From Homarus americanus (Eukaryota; Arthropoda; Malacostraca; Decapoda; Nephropidae): a DNA stretch of 64,000 bases. Below, in pieces: positions 1-10,898 of the stretch (positions are counted from its first letter, which is position 1; the number at the start of each line of letters is the position of its first letter). The translations under genes and the position numbers were made by a program. Location: the NCBI RefSeq assembly GCF_018991925.1, contig NW_024725489.1, forward strand, positions 6,991,916-7,055,915. Direction: 5' to 3'. Under the pieces are notes generated by a model that saw nothing but the letters and a program-made list of their open reading frames with translations, made no database searches and was not told where the DNA came from.

Positions 1-59
1 TGAGGATCCATATATATTTCATTAGCCCAATAAAGCACGCGGACTTCTACATACAATCA

Positions 60-130
60 ACACCTCAACCCGCCAGGATTCGAACCCACGGCCCACGAGC
101 CCATGACGTTACTCTGACCACCTACGTGAT
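60..130 (-). repeat. tRNA-derived SINE fragment
   Basis: Read on the minus strand, this stretch contains a Pol III B-box-like sequence (GTGGGTTCGAATCC) preceded by an A-box-like TGGTCAGAGTAACG. The same head occurs at 222-306 on the plus strand, so the two copies lie head to head. Fragmentary; no tail seen. Confidence 0.5.
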
Positions 131-221
131 ACGGGTAGTCCCCATCAGAGGTTCACGGCGCCATAAGCTCGTTGAACAGGCTTTGTGTGAAATATAACAA
201 AGTCTAGGACTGCTTTTAGTA

Positions 222-306
222 TCCTGGTGGTCCAGAGTAGCGTTCCCCGTCACAGTCATGGGCTCGTGGGCGTGGGGTTCGAATCCTGGCGGGTTGAGTG
301 TTGATT
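222..306 (+). repeat. tRNA-derived SINE head
   Basis: The A-box-like TGGTCCAGAGTAGCG is followed about 45 bases later by the B-box GGGGTTCGAATCC, the internal promoter layout of a tRNA-headed SINE. It runs straight into a TA dinucleotide array. A functional tRNA is unlikely because the arms do not pair convincingly. Confidence 0.5.
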
Positions 307-495
<189 letters not shown>

Positions 496-503
<8 letters not shown>

Positions 504-2975
504 TTAGAGATGATTTCAAGGAAGGGAGCATAGTCTTTGCTCGGATGTATGGGGGTAAGTTGTTCCACACCCTCACACCATGATAATTTTATGGAGGTCT
601 GGGACTGAGAGGAGGGCATGGGGGGTGGTCTTAGTAGCTCTGAGTGTCTCAAGTTATATCTCTGATTATTCCAGAACTGGAAATAATTATTGTCAAGCAA
701 GTGATTGATAGATTTGTAAACAAAGAGGGCACTGCAGTAAGTGTTAATATCCTCGAATTTTAAAAATTTCAATACAGCAAATTTTTCGTTTGTGTGATGT
801 GTTTTTTCAAGTAGGTCATTGTCCGTACAACTCTCTTTTGTGCAGTAACCAGAGATTGTGTTTTTGAAGAGCCAGAGGCCCTCCATAGTGTGTGACAGTG
901 CATCAGGTGTTGGTAAACAAGATCATGATAGATTTCTTTCATTGCTGTGAGAGTGAGTGACTGTCGAGTGTGATACATGATACCACACTGTTTATTGATT
1001 TTACTGTGAATGGCTTGTATGTGGTTTCTCCAGTTAAGTTTCTCATCAACAATAACTCCGAGGAATTTAGTATTTTGTTCGCGTTTGAGGACTATATTAC
1101 CATGGTACAGAGGGTCCAAGTCTGGAGGTAAGTTTTTTCTTCTGTGAAAGATCGTGTAGTGGGTTTTCTCAAGTTTTAGGGTCAGTTTATTACGTATTAC
1201 CCAGGTCCCGACTTCAGTTAATTCAGTGTTCATAGTTCTCATCAAGGAATGGAGGTCTGAGTTGCTGACATAGAGATTACTATCGTCTGCAAATAAGTTG
1301 CATTTTATGAGTGAGCTGGCGTGGACTATGTCGTTTATGTACAACAAAAACAGTACTGGACCGAGAATGGAACCTTGGGGGACTCCATACAAGATTGGCG
1401 AGGAGTCAGATTGGTGGTTATTATAGCAGACATACTGTATCCTGATGGACAGATATGAGATAAACCAATTGTGGGACAGGCCCCTAACGCCGTAATGTTC
1501 AAGCTTTGAAAGGAGGATGGTATGGTCGACAGTATCGAAGGCTTTAGAGAGGTCTAAGAATATACTGACTGTGAACTGACTGTCATGAAAGGAATTTAAA
1601 ATGTCATTAGTAAAGGATAGCAGAGCACTCTCAGTCGACCTTCTAGCTCTATATCCAAACTGGGAGTCTGTAAAGATGTTATTGGCATTGCAGAAGGAAT
1701 TTAGTCTATTACACGCTAGCTTATCCAGTATCTTACTCAAGGCTGGGAGGACTGATATGGGGCGGTAATTCTTGAAGAGACCTTTGTCCCCAGATTTTTT
1801 ATATGCTGGGTTGACTTTAGCAATTTTCAGTTTATCAGGAAAAACACCACTAGTGAAGTAGGAGTTACAAATGTGGAGGAGAACAGGTAGTAATAAGTGG
1901 GCCACTTTCTTAATGATGCTCATTGGTATATTGTCTTCGCCTGCTACTGCATCTTTGGACATTTTTATGATGGCCAGTAATTCATCTGCTGTGACAGGGG
2001 ATAAGAATAGTTCATATTGCTGTCTGTTATGCAGGGAGGCTCTAAATTCCTCATGGTGATCAGGGATGCTCTCCGCAAGATTATTGCCAACATTAATAAA
2101 ATATTCATTGAAGTGGTTGGCAACGAGGGAGGGTTCCGTTATAACTGAATCGTTTATCATAAAAGCTGAGTGGGGGGGGGCCGAAGGCTGAGTGTTCCTG
2201 TTCTGAATAGAATTTATGACATTCCAGGTTTTCTTACTGTCGCCTGATGCTGACTGGAGCTTATTTGTATAATAGTTACGTCTGGCATTTCTAACTGCTT
2301 GAGTTACTCTATTTCTGATACTTCGGTAAGCATCACCGAAAGTTATGGGTCTTTTTGCAAATTTCCTTTGGAGTTTGTGTTTTTCCTTTATCATTATCTT
2401 AATTTCGCTTGTGATATAGGGTTTGGAAATGGATACAGTTTTCACTGACTTAGTCTTGAGCGGGAAGCATTTATCAAAGCAAGCATTGAAGATGCAAGAG
2501 AAGTTACAGCTGTTCACATTAGGGTTGTTGGAGGCATAGACAAGATCCCAGTTTGCATTCATTAGGTTGTTTTAAAAAAGGAGCATGTTGTCGGCGCAGT
2601 AGTCTCTGTATTGAATTGAGACTCTACTAGACTTTTCAAGTCTTGTGGCTGTTTTATACATGGCAAAAACTGGGAAGTGATCTGAGATAATGTTATAAAT
2701 AATTCCACTTGCTAGGATGTTCGGAGTGTTGCTAGTCCAGTTACTCTTGTGGGTTTGGTTATAGTGTTGAAGAAGAGTTTAGAATGACAGGTAGCAAGAA
2801 GGTCTAATACTGAGGTGTCGGTTTCTGATTTCAATAGATCAAGGTTGAAATCTCCTGTGAAGTAGCAGTCTTTCCTCTCGGAACTTATGATAGAGATAAG
2901 CTCCGAAAATATTTACGTTTGGTGTTTGAGGAAGCATCACACACTTCCCTGATGACACAAAAACTTAGTTTTGGA
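496..2975 (-). mobile_element. 5'-truncated non-LTR retrotransposon (jockey/CR1-like), inserted beside Ig1
   Basis: This is a decayed LINE on the minus strand. A poly-T run at 496-505 is its poly-A tail. Moving upstream, 515-886 carries the C-terminal region in shifted frames (RYNLRHSE, then WNNLPPYIR), 769-2562 is reverse transcriptase, and about 2560-2960 keeps a broken endonuclease end (GDFNLDLL and SDHFPVF motifs). At least three frameshifts separate the parts, so it is dead. It sits in what is the 3' flank of the other Ig copies: sequence resembling the flank near 10120 resumes at about 2985. Confidence 0.85.
769..2562 (-). pseudogene. LINE reverse transcriptase (ORF2 fragment)
   Basis: The open frame of 597 codons is the reverse transcriptase of the surrounding LINE; it would copy the element RNA into DNA at a nicked target. 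Visible motifs are NYRPISVLP near residue 265, the catalytic-palm DLSKAFDTVDH near residue 338, GVPQGSILGP near residue 393 and the active-site box FADD at residues 424-427 (F replaces the usual Y), then KFLGVIVDEKLNW. The frame starts at a methionine inside the protein, because the endonuclease part upstream is out of frame past an A-rich run near 2568. The downstream C-terminus is also frameshifted. The family is jockey/CR1 superfamily; I cannot settle the clade by eye. Confidence 0.85.
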
Positions 2976-3143
2976 CAACTAGAAACAATAAGGTTATTAA
3001 CACTTTGTATTTTAAAATTAATTAATATATTTATTCCTAAATACCTGAAACAACTGTACAAGTATTAACAGAGATTCCAACAAGAAATCCTTATATGGTT
3101 AATGTTTTAAATATGTAATAAATATGATGATAATGATGATGAC

Positions 3144-3192
<49 letters not shown>

Positions 3193-3220
3193 GCCGCCGA
3201 GGATTGCGGTGTTTACAGCA
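2976..3220 (-). other. 3' flank of Ig1 with poly-A signal and CAT repeat
   Basis: Directly downstream of the Ig1 stop lies a CAT/ATG trinucleotide tract (3126-3190). A candidate poly-A signal AATAAA (minus strand, TTTATT at 3030-3035) matches the position of the one after Ig6 at 31762. Similarity to the other 3' flanks ends at the LINE insertion near 2985. Confidence 0.6.
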
Positions 3221-3619
3221 TCAGTAGACGTTGATGGTTGTGGCGTCGACCTCAGCGCCGTTGTTAAGGAGAACACACGTGTAGTCTCCGGCGTATTTAC
3301 TCAAGAAGTCGTGGAAGACAAGGTAGGCGTGAGGCCGGTGGGTGCCGCTGCCCAGGGAGTAAACGTAGCGGTTGCTGGCGGACCATCTGGCCACCAGGTC
3401 ATGTGTGGAGTACCGCCACTGTACCTGGTAGTGGTGCAGGTTGTCTGTGGTGGACACCTCCGCCCTGCAGAACACAAAGGCTTCCTCCAGGTAGCCAATA
3501 TTGAGCGACGTGCCGTTAACAATGACTGCTTGAGCTGACGACTCGTTGTGGAGGGGCAGCGAGGCCGAGAGGGAGGCCAGGGAGAAGACGACTACTGCAG
3601 TGAGGAACATCACCTGCAT
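3221..3619 (-). CDS. Ig1: secreted single-immunoglobulin-domain protein, intact
   Basis: This intact frame of 132 codons has no intron. Residues 1-22 form a signal peptide (MQV, hydrophobic core FLTAVVVFSLASLSA), so the product should be secreted. The rest is one Ig-like domain: Cys51 in FVFCRAEV, Trp68 in VQWRYS, and AGDYTC ending in Cys115. The 64-residue spacing fits a V- or I-set disulphide. N-glycosylation sequons are at Asn25 and Asn35. There is no transmembrane segment or GPI signal; it ends TINVY. I chose the MQV start because Ig4 has lost the upstream frame; an ATG 24 bases upstream (MSRHY) is also possible. It is divergently paired with Ig2. Ligand and role are unknown; immune or recognition functions are common for arthropod secreted Ig proteins, but that is only inference. 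Confidence 0.75.
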   Translation of the reverse strand: MQVMFLTAVVVFSLASLSASLPLHNESSAQAVIVNGTSLNIGYLEEAFVFCRAEVSTTDNLHHYQVQWRYSTHDLVARWSASNRYVYSLGSGTHRPHAYLVFHDFLSKYAGDYTCVLLNNGAEVDATTINVY

Positions 3620-3755
3620 GTTGGTGTTGTAATGGCGTGACATGTTGATGTTTGTCAAGCTGTAATAATTGTGTTTGAAGATACTTAAGGTGGCTAAGTA
3701 GTTGTTGTTGGTGCAGCAACTGGTGGAGTTGTGATGACAGGTGGTGGAGGCTCAC

Positions 3756-3779
3756 AATATATAGCCACACGTGACGTAA
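3756..3779 (-). promoter_or_regulatory. Ig1 core promoter: TATA box plus CRE-like site
   Basis: On the minus strand, a CRE/ATF-like TTACGTCA (3772-3779) lies a few bases upstream of TATATATT (3756-3763). Transcription would start about 30 bases further on, giving a 5' leader of about 110 bases. The same module precedes Ig2, Ig5, Ig6 and Ig7, and Ig4 with a TATAAATT variant. Confidence 0.65.
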
Positions 3780-3879
3780 GTAATACAAACCTCTACCATT
3801 ATGCATCACGAATCCTGAGAATGTTTCTTGGTAACACGGAGCTGACGACCCGCCCTTATCTGCTGACATACAGCAGCCA

Positions 3880-4770
3880 TCTTAACTCTTCTGCCGCCAC
3901 ACATCCGCGATACTTTCTTCATATTGTTATCAATTTGAGATGTTATAAGAAATTCAAATCCGTTCTTCATCACAATTATTACATTGAATTATGTTAAACT
4001 TTATGTCAAGTTTAATTCGAGTCACATTTTATTGTAAACTTTCATTTAATTGAGGAAAAATTTCACACAAAACATAATTTGGTGACTTAAGTAAAGTAAG
4101 ATTTTCTCATTTTTAAGTTGTAAAGATTAAAGAATATGGATCACAATAATCTTAGTAGAAGAAAGAAGAGTCTGGCAATAATGTTTGAACATTCACCTGA
4201 TGGATCATTGTCTTATGTTCGTGAAACAAAACATTTCCCTAATGGATATATTTAGACATAAAGACATAACTGAAATAAAACATTGTTATGTGAAACAAGG
4301 AGTAATGTTCACTTTATGGTACAGTTTTTGTTTGTAGTGATACAACTTTATGTTGTTAATATAATACAACATTACTCAGTGTATCAACACCAGGTGACGA
4401 GGTTGTAGGGAAGGTTGTGAGAGTGATACAACTTTATGTAATCACTACCATTAGTGATGCTCCAGTAATAGATCTCACCTGGCCCGGATACCTGCGTCAC
4501 CTAACAAGACGAGAGGATGTGGACATGAGTTACTGGTAAGGTAACAGCAGGAGGCCCTGCCTCACCTACGTCACGTCACAAGTACCTCAAGACACCGCCA
4601 ATACTACCAACAACTGATGCTACTCTCAGTGTAAAAACTTATCACAAGTGATCCTGTACGTCAGTCTCTGTCATGATAAGTCAAGATAAACTGCCCCTAA
4701 CATTTCCTGCTATGGTCTTGTCTTATATTCTCTCCTGGGATGAAAACAATGATTTTATGATGTGCCAGAA
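3880..4770. other. Conserved block X (non-coding spacer of a divergent pair)
   Basis: No convincing gene. The block is shared, inverted, with 14433-15330 and 46966-47640. Conserved parts include a segment around 4490-4600 with CTACGTCACGTCACAAGT. It diverges from block Y near 3890, just upstream of the AAGATGGCTGC sequence. Confidence 0.6.
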
Positions 4771-4771
4771 T

Positions 4772-4985
4772 GTTGCGTTGTGTTGTGTTGTGATTCTGTG
4801 TTGTGTTGTGTTGTGTTGGGCTGTGAAGTGACGTGATGTAATGTTATGTGATGTGTTACGTTATGTTGTGTTGCGTTGTGTTGTATTGTGTTGTGCTGCG
4901 TTACGTTGTTGTGTTGTGTTGTGTTGTGTTGTGCTGTGCTGTGTGGTTGTGTTGTTTCGTGTTGTGTTTTTGTAATGCATTGTAT
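4772..4985. repeat. TTGTG pentanucleotide tract
   Basis: Degenerate TTGTG/TTGTGC repeats. An equivalent tract occupies the same position at 14232-14432, on both sides of the gap at 28080-28315, and at 46865-46965. Confidence 0.85.
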
Positions 4986-5011
4986 TGCAGTGTGCAGTAA
5001 AATATCTTTTC

Positions 5012-5388
5012 AACACCAGCTGCTGCCACCACAACGTCTTACAACACAACACCCTTTCAACACCAGCTGCTGCCACCACAACGTCTTACAACACAACACC
5101 TTCCCAACACCAGCTGCTGCCACCACAACGTCTTGCAACACAACACCTTTCCAACACCAGCTGCTGCCACCACAACGTCTTACAACACAACACCTTCCCT
5201 ACACCAGCTGCTGCCACCACAACGTCTTACAACATAACATCTTGCCAACAGCAGCTGCTGCCACCACAACGTCTTGCAACACAACACCTTTCCAACACCA
5301 GCTGCTGCCACCACAACGTCTTACAACACAACATCTTGCCAACACCAGCTCCTGCCACCACAACGTCTTACAACACAAGAAAATATTG
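5012..5388. repeat. Minisatellite C, about 8 units of about 47 bp
   Basis: The unit includes CCAGCTGCTGCCACCACAAC and GTCTTACAACACAACA. Because 47 is not a multiple of three and the unit lacks stops, all three plus-strand frames stay open; the resulting QLLPPQR, SCCHHNV and PAAATTTS reading frames are not taken as genes. Confidence 0.9.
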
Positions 5389-5551
5389 ACCTTCAACTAC
5401 TAAGATGCCAGACAAGACGGCACTTTACACCTGTCGCCAACAACCAATCATAAACCAGAATTTCTACGTAAACAACAGCCACAGCAGCGAAATAACTTCT
5501 CATTAACTGAATATTTTCACCAACCTTAACTGTATGACTCCTGGAGATGTG

Positions 5552-5905
5552 TGGCGATTATGTGAGACTACTGAGAGAGACTGTGTGAGACATAGAGACT
5601 TGTGAAAGACTTTGTGAGACATAGGGAGACTTGGGAGAGACTGTGTGAGACACAAAGACTTGTGAGATACTGTGAGAAACATAGAGAGACTTGTGAGAGA
5701 CTGTGTTAGAGACATAATTGTGAGAGACTGTGTGAGAGACATAATTGTGAGAGACTGCTGAGATATCGTGATCGTTGTGAGAGACACTGAGATACTTGTG
5801 AGAGACATAATTGTGAGAGACTGCTGAGATATCGTGATCGTTGTGAGAGACACTGAGATACTTGTGAGAGACACAGAGAGACTTGTGAGACTCTCAGAGA
5901 GACTA
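5552..5905. repeat. Minisatellite B, GA/CT-rich, 29-31 bp units
   Basis: Tandem units built on GAGAGACTTGTGAGAGAC (here in the inverted sense). Partly homopurine. A degenerate block at 5755-5870 with GATATCGTGATCGTTGTGAG is itself duplicated. Confidence 0.85.
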
Positions 5906-6490
5906 TACACTCAACTCCTTCAGTTCTGTGCGGTGTAAACAACATGTAGATGCGTGACGTCACACTTTCATTCACAAACCAGGAATCAGCTGTTATCTTG
6001 GTGCACTACGGCGTAGTACAGGAGACTCCACACTTACCATCTTGGCAGACAAACACTTACATTACTTATAATATACTGTACCTTGTTAATTTACTTTAAT
6101 AAGTGTTGGAACAAAGTTGTGTAGACATAATAGTTGCTACAACTGTGTTAAAGATCACCAGAGTGTTGAGATAACACTCACCTGAATGATCTAAATACCT
6201 GACCTTCATCAGTACTAAGTAAGTCCATCAGGCTGGACGACGCTCTCATCCTAACCAAAAACAACGAGTTTATACCTACAAAAAAACTGAATCTAACCAC
6301 AAAGTTTATGGCGATGACTCACAGCTTTTGTCATTACTAAGTGACCACAAACTACATCTCCATCACTGACTGTAATATTACCATAACTCTTGTATCATTA
6401 AACACATCTACTACAGCTAAAACATTAAGTGTATGACATAACTGAGCAGCAGTAACTGTTAGCTCTTACTATCTATAGCATCACATCCGT
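5906..6490. other. Conserved block Y upstream of Ig2
   Basis: Shared with the upstream regions of Ig3, Ig5, Ig6 and Ig7. It holds a perfect CRE palindrome TGACGTCA (5955-5962). No open frame of note. It ends at CATCCGTGGCAGAAGAG and the AAGATGGCTGCTG sequence, which resembles a YY1 site. Confidence 0.6.
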
Positions 6491-6598
6491 GGCAGAAGAG
6501 TTAAGATGGCTGCTGTAGATAAGGGCGGGTCGTCAGCTCCGTGTTACCAAGAAACATTCTCAGGATTCGTGATGCACAATGGTAGCGGTTTGTATTAC

Positions 6599-6622
6599 TT
6601 ACGTCATGTGTGGCTATATATT
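6599..6622 (+). promoter_or_regulatory. Ig2 core promoter: CRE-like site and TATA box
   Basis: TTACGTCA (6599-6606) is followed by TATATATT (6615-6622), 137 bases before the ATG. The promoter is intact although the gene is broken. Confidence 0.6.
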
Positions 6623-6758
6623 GTGAGCCTCCACCACCTGCCATCACAACTCCACCAGCCGCTGCACCAACAACAACTACTTAGCCACTGTAAGTATCTT
6701 CAAACACAATTATTACATCTTGACAAACATCAACATGTCACGCCATCACAGCATCAAC

Positions 6759-7157
6759 ATGCAGGCAACGTTCCTCACTGCAGTAGTCGTTTTGTCCTTA
6801 GTTTTCCTCTCGGCCTCGCTGCCCCTACACAACGAGTCGTCGGCTCAAGCAGTAGTTATTAACGGCACGTCGGTCAATATTGACTACTTGGAGGAAGCCT
6901 TCGTGTTCTAGAGAGCGGAGGTGTCCACCACAGACAACCTGCAACACTACCAAGTACTGTGGCGGCACTCCACACATGACCTGGTGGCCAGATAGTGCAT
7001 CAACAACTGCTACGTGTAGTCCCTGGGCAGCGGCACCCACCGGCCTCACTCCTACCTTGTCTTCCACGACTTCTTGAGTAAATTCGCCGGAGACTACACG
7101 TGTGTTCTCCTTGACAACGGCGCTGAGGTTGACGCCACAACCGTCAACGTTTACTGA
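6759..7157 (+). pseudogene. Ig2: single-Ig-domain gene copy with three stop codons
   Basis: The copy keeps the full 399-base length with no indel, but three in-frame TAG codons interrupt it: one replaces the core Cys51, one replaces Trp79 (AGATAG) and one replaces Tyr87. The first cysteine of the Ig disulphide is lost, so no functional domain could form even with readthrough. Signal peptide and C-terminus (AEVDATTVNVY) are otherwise preserved. The Trp79 stop and its context AGATAGTGCATCAACAAC are shared with Ig3, pointing to a common broken ancestor or gene conversion. Confidence 0.85.
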
Positions 7158-7185
7158 TGCTGTAAACACCACAATCCTTGGCGGC

Positions 7186-7219
<34 letters not shown>

Positions 7220-7795
7220 GATCTTCATGATATTCATTAGATATTGAATGCATAAATCATATAAGGATACTTATTATATCTGACTGCAATCTCTTTCTGG
7301 GATATTTATATTATAAAATATTTATTGTTATAATATTGTTTGAAGAAATATTAAAGTATATCCCTATCTGTTGTTTGCATACAGTAATATGATGGTTAAT
7401 TTGGTATTCTTGACTGAAGGTATTTTGTTAAGGTTTCTGAGTGGACACAACATTTGTCTTCATTCCTAAAGGTCGTTGTTCGCACCAATGACGCCCTCAG
7501 GTCACTCAGCTGTGAATGAATATCAAATTATACAGTCGGGGGAGTTAAGGCAGTCAGGTGCAGTGTCGGCGACAATGTTTTCTTGTGTAGGGAAAAAATG
7601 GTTTAATGTGCAGTGTGCTGTAGCCACACCGCCCTTAATGGACCATCAGGTCTATGGGATCAAATTTTACTCTAAAAAAGCTGTTATTACTCTTACGATC
7701 TCTAGTCTGTTGTTTTATCACAAGAAAACTACTGCCGCCGTTGATATGATATCTTATCTTAAGAGTCCACTTTACACCTTAACTACTTTACGATG
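7158..7795 (+). other. Ig2 3' flank, CAT repeat and unique sequence
   Basis: A CAT trinucleotide tract (7183-7219) follows the stop, as in other copies. The remaining 570 bases hold an AT-rich stretch and an open frame at 7476-7796 that does not resemble a known family and lacks paralogues here; I do not call a gene. Confidence 0.4.
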
Positions 7796-8352
7796 ACACA
7801 GAGACGATGGTGAAGGAACGCTGTGATTGGTGGAGTTACAGAGATGATGGTGAAGAAATGCTATGATTGGTGGAGTCACAGAAATGGTGGTGAAGGAAAA
7901 CTGTGATTGGTGGAGTCACACAGATGATGGTGAAGGAACACTGTGACTGGTGGAGTCAGAGAGATGGTTGTGAAAGAATGCTGTGACTGATGGAGTTACA
8001 GAGATGGTGGTGAAGGAATACTGTGACTGGTGGAGTAAGAAAGGATGGTGAAGGAACGATGTGATTGGTGGAGTCACAGAGAGGATGGTGAAGGAACACT
8101 GTGATTGGTAGAGTCACAGAGATGATGGTGAAGGAACACTGTGATTGGTGGCGTCAGAGAGATGGTTGTGAAAGAATGCTGTGACTGATGGAGTTACAGA
8201 GATGGTGGTGAAGGAATACTGTGACTGGTGGAGTAAGAAAGGATGGTGAAGGAACGATGTGATTGGTGGAGTCACTGAGTTGATGGAGAAGGAACGCTGT
8301 GATTGGTGGAGTCACAGAGATGATGGTGAAGGAACGCTGTGATTGGTAGAGT
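7796..8352. repeat. Minisatellite F, about 14 units of 40 bp
   Basis: The unit contains CTGTGATTGGTGGAGTCACA and GAGATGATGGTGAAGGAACG. Each unit carries an inverted CCAAT box (ATTGG). Other arrays are at 22035-22306, 33421-33630 and 39880-40036, always on the outer side of an Ig unit. Confidence 0.9.
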
Positions 8353-8444
8353 CACTTCACCCCGCCATAATAAAAACATTAATACGTCAACCTCTATACT
8401 CAGTTGACTACAAGAAGGTGTTCATAAAATTATTTGGTGATTAA

Positions 8445-8469
8445 TAACCTAACCTAACCTAACCTAACC
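8445..8469. repeat. Interstitial telomere-type (AACCT)n tract
   Basis: Five AACCT units, the arthropod TTAGG telomere repeat. It lies between minisatellites F and A, as in the other unit copies. Confidence 0.85.
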
Positions 8470-8639
8470 ATACCCAGTCTTACAACCTTCCATCAGTCAT
8501 ACAACACAGTAACAACCATTAAGCTACAACACCTTCGTCCTCCTACTGGTAACAACACGTTGGTATAGACTTTGTGTGACTAAACATAATAAAATGGTGT
8601 AATATTTTAACACTGAAATAATTTATGAAACTCACATTT

Positions 8640-9640
8640 ATTCTGGTGTATTGTTAGCTTCCATTCCTTGAGTACTGACTCTTCCTTGAGTAGTAGCCTT
8701 CCTTGAGTACTACCCTTCATTGACTACTACCCCTACTTGAGTAATAACCCTTCCTTGAGTACTACCCTTCCTTGACTACTACCATTACTTGAGTAATAAC
8801 CCTTCCTTGAGGACTATCCTTCCTTGAGTACTAGCATTACTTGAATACTACCCTTCCTTGAGTACTACCCTTCCTTGAGTACTAACCATTACTTGAGTCC
8901 TACCCTTCCTTGATTACTACCCTACCTTGAGTAATACTCTTCCTTTAGTACTACCCTTTCTTGAGTACTACCATAACTTGAGTCTTACCCTTCCTTGAGT
9001 ACTACCCTTCATTGAGCATCTACAATCCCTTGAGTAATAACATTCTTTGAGTACTACCATTCCTTGACTACTACCCTTCCTTGCGTTCTACCCTTCCTTG
9101 AGTAATATCCTTCCTTGAGTACTACCCTTCATTGAGCATCTACAATCCTTTGAGTAATACCATTCTTTGAGTACTACCCTTTTTTGAGTACTCCCCTTCA
9201 TTGAGCACTACAATCCCTTGAGTAATAACATTCTTTGAGTAATAACCTTCCGTCAGTAATGTCCTCCCTTGAGTACTACCGTTCCTTAAGTATTACCCTT
9301 TCTTGAGTCCTACTCTTCCTCTACTCTTCCTTAAGTGCTATCCCTTCCTTGAGTACTACCCTTCCTTGAGTCCTACCCTTCCTTGAGTAATATCTATCCT
9401 TGAGTACACACTTGAGTACTACCGTTCCTTGAATACTAACCTTCCTTGAGTTCTACCCTTCCTTGAGTACTACCCTTCCTTGAGTACTACCTTTCCTTGA
9501 GTATTACCCTTCCTTGAGTACTACCGTTCCTTGAGTACTACCGTTCCTTGAGTACTACCCTTCCTTGAGTACTACCCTTCCTTGAGTACTACCCTTCGTT
9601 GAGTACTATAGTCCTCTTTGGCCTTCATCTCCATGATTAC
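8640..9640. repeat. Minisatellite A, about 55 units of 17-18 bp
   Basis: The unit is CTTCCTTGAGTACTACCC with frequent TGAGTAAT variants. The palindromic core GAGTACT recurs in each unit. Other arrays are at 22560-24600, 32282-33120 (inverted) and 40340-41895. Confidence 0.92.
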
Positions 9641-9649
9641 TAACCTTCA

Positions 9650-9898
9650 TTGAGTACTATACTCATCTTTGGTCTCTGCAATATCTTCTCTACAGTTACA
9701 CAGTCATCACCTCCAGTTAGTCAGTCAATCAGTATGATAATCCAACCAGCTGGAAATGTGTACCTGATTTACAGTTGGGGCAGTGAAAGCGGTTTAGTGC
9801 AGTGCCGGAACCAACACATCCCACTGGGCAGTGTTCACATAATGAACTTCTTGTTTTCAAAATGTATGGACTATAATGCTTCTGATACTACTATTTAA
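9650..9898 (+). other. Conserved 82-codon open frame (unknown)
   Basis: This frame is kept in three copies (here, minus strand 32033-32281, plus strand 41955-42203) and broken by an insertion in the fourth (24640-25190). It begins at a non-ATG codon within the edge of minisatellite A; the first ATG gives only MIIQPAGNVYLIY onward. An AG acceptor-like site precedes the VTQSSPPVSQ part, so it could be an exon. I recognise no family. Conservation may reflect recent duplication rather than selection. Confidence 0.3.
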
Positions 9899-10347
9899 TA
9901 TATATATAAGTCTTGTATGAAAAGTATAAGTCATGTACACCATAAACCGGTTAATTTAACACAAAATAAAACAATCAACATTCACACGTGGGACGGTCAA
10001 AAGGTCCGTCATTTCAGCGGTAAAGTTTACGACAAGATTCTGTCTTTATAATAATACATATGAATCATGGCTTCTTAGTTTCAATAATATAACTAATGTG
10101 CTACAACTTACGACTCGAGACAATAAAGGTTATAAACACTATGTACTTTAAAATGAATTAATATATATTCATAATAAATACTTGAGACTACTGTATATAC
10201 ATTAATAGAGATTCCAGTTAGAAATAATATGTATCCTTATATGATGATGATGATGACGATGATGATGATGATGACGATGATGATGATGATGAAGATGATG
10301 ATGATGATGATGGGTGGTGGCCGCCGAGGATTATGGTAATGGCAGTA
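9899..10347 (-). other. Ig3 3' flank with ATG/CAT repeat
   Basis: About 350 bases conserved in all copies (for example AGGTCCGTCATTTCAGCGG near 10000), then a trinucleotide tract at 10240-10312 immediately after the gene. An AATAAA on the minus strand lies near 10170. Confidence 0.55.
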
Positions 10348-10746
10348 TCAGTAGACGTTGATGGTTCTGGCGTCGACCTCGACGCCGTTGTTAAGGAGAA
10401 CACACATCTAGTCTCCGGCGAATTAACTCAAGAAGTCGTGGAAGACGAGGTAGGAGTGAGGCCGGTGGGTGCCGCTGCCCAGGGAGTACACGTAGCGGTT
10501 GTTGATGCACTATCTGGCCACCAGGTCATGTGTGGAGTACCGCCACAGTACTTGGTAGTGTTGCAAGTTGTCTGTGGTGGACACCTCCGCCCTGCAGAAC
10601 ACGAAGGCTTCCTTCAGGTAGTCAATATTGACCGACGTGCCGTTAACAATGACTGCTTGAGCCGACGTCTCGTTGTGTAAGGGAAGCGAGGCCGAGAGGG
10701 AGTCCAGGGAGAAGACGATTAATGCAGTGAGGAACGTCACCTGCAT
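10348..10746 (-). pseudogene. Ig3: single-Ig-domain gene copy with three stop codons
   Basis: Full length without indels, but with TAG at Trp79 (same AGATAGTGCATC context as Ig2), TAA at Lys108 and TAG at Tyr113 of the AGDYTC motif. The N-terminal 78 codons, including signal peptide, Cys51 and Trp68, are open. Its promoter is also damaged: the TATA box is altered and an insertion of 1.7 kb separates it from the CRE-like site. Both changes fit a dead copy. Confidence 0.85.
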
Positions 10747-10881
10747 GTTGATGTTGTCATGGCGTGACATGATGATGTTTGTCAAGATGTAATAATTGTG
10801 TTTGAAGATACTTAAGGTGGCGAGGTAGTTGTTGTTGGTGCAGCGGCTGGTGGAGTTGTGATGGCAGGTGGTGGAGACTCA

Positions 10882-10890
10882 CAATTTATA
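10882..10890 (-). promoter_or_regulatory. Ig3 TATA remnant
   Basis: Minus strand TATAAATT in the place of the usual TATATATT. The companion CRE-like TGACGTAA now lies at 12591-12598, beyond the mobile element insertion. Confidence 0.5.
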
Positions 10891-10898
10891 GCCACACA

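Noticed and set aside
3091..3276. Poly-histidine and poly-serine frames at Ig 3' ends (also 10218-10403, 31309-31713)
   Set aside because: They read the CAT microsatellite in the 3' flank in the wrong frame relative to the Ig stop codon.
3209..3538. Antisense valine-rich frames opposite each Ig gene (also 10333-10680, 15658-16005, 31278-31622, 43379-43723)
   Set aside because: Shadow frames of the Ig coding strand; their stop pattern follows the sense codons and they lack promoters.
3221..3619. Naming the Ig protein as Dscam, hemolin or another known arthropod Ig family
   Set aside because: Those proteins carry multiple Ig domains, and this one has a single domain with no recognisable family-specific motif.
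3643..3658. Ig start at the upstream TTG or MSRHY codon
   Set aside because: The TTG is not a eukaryotic start, and the MSRHY frame is broken in intact Ig4; MQV is common to all and gives the best signal peptide.
7476..7796. 106-codon frame between Ig2 and minisatellite F
   Set aside because: No homology recognised, no paralogue in the other units and no promoter; not enough to call a gene.
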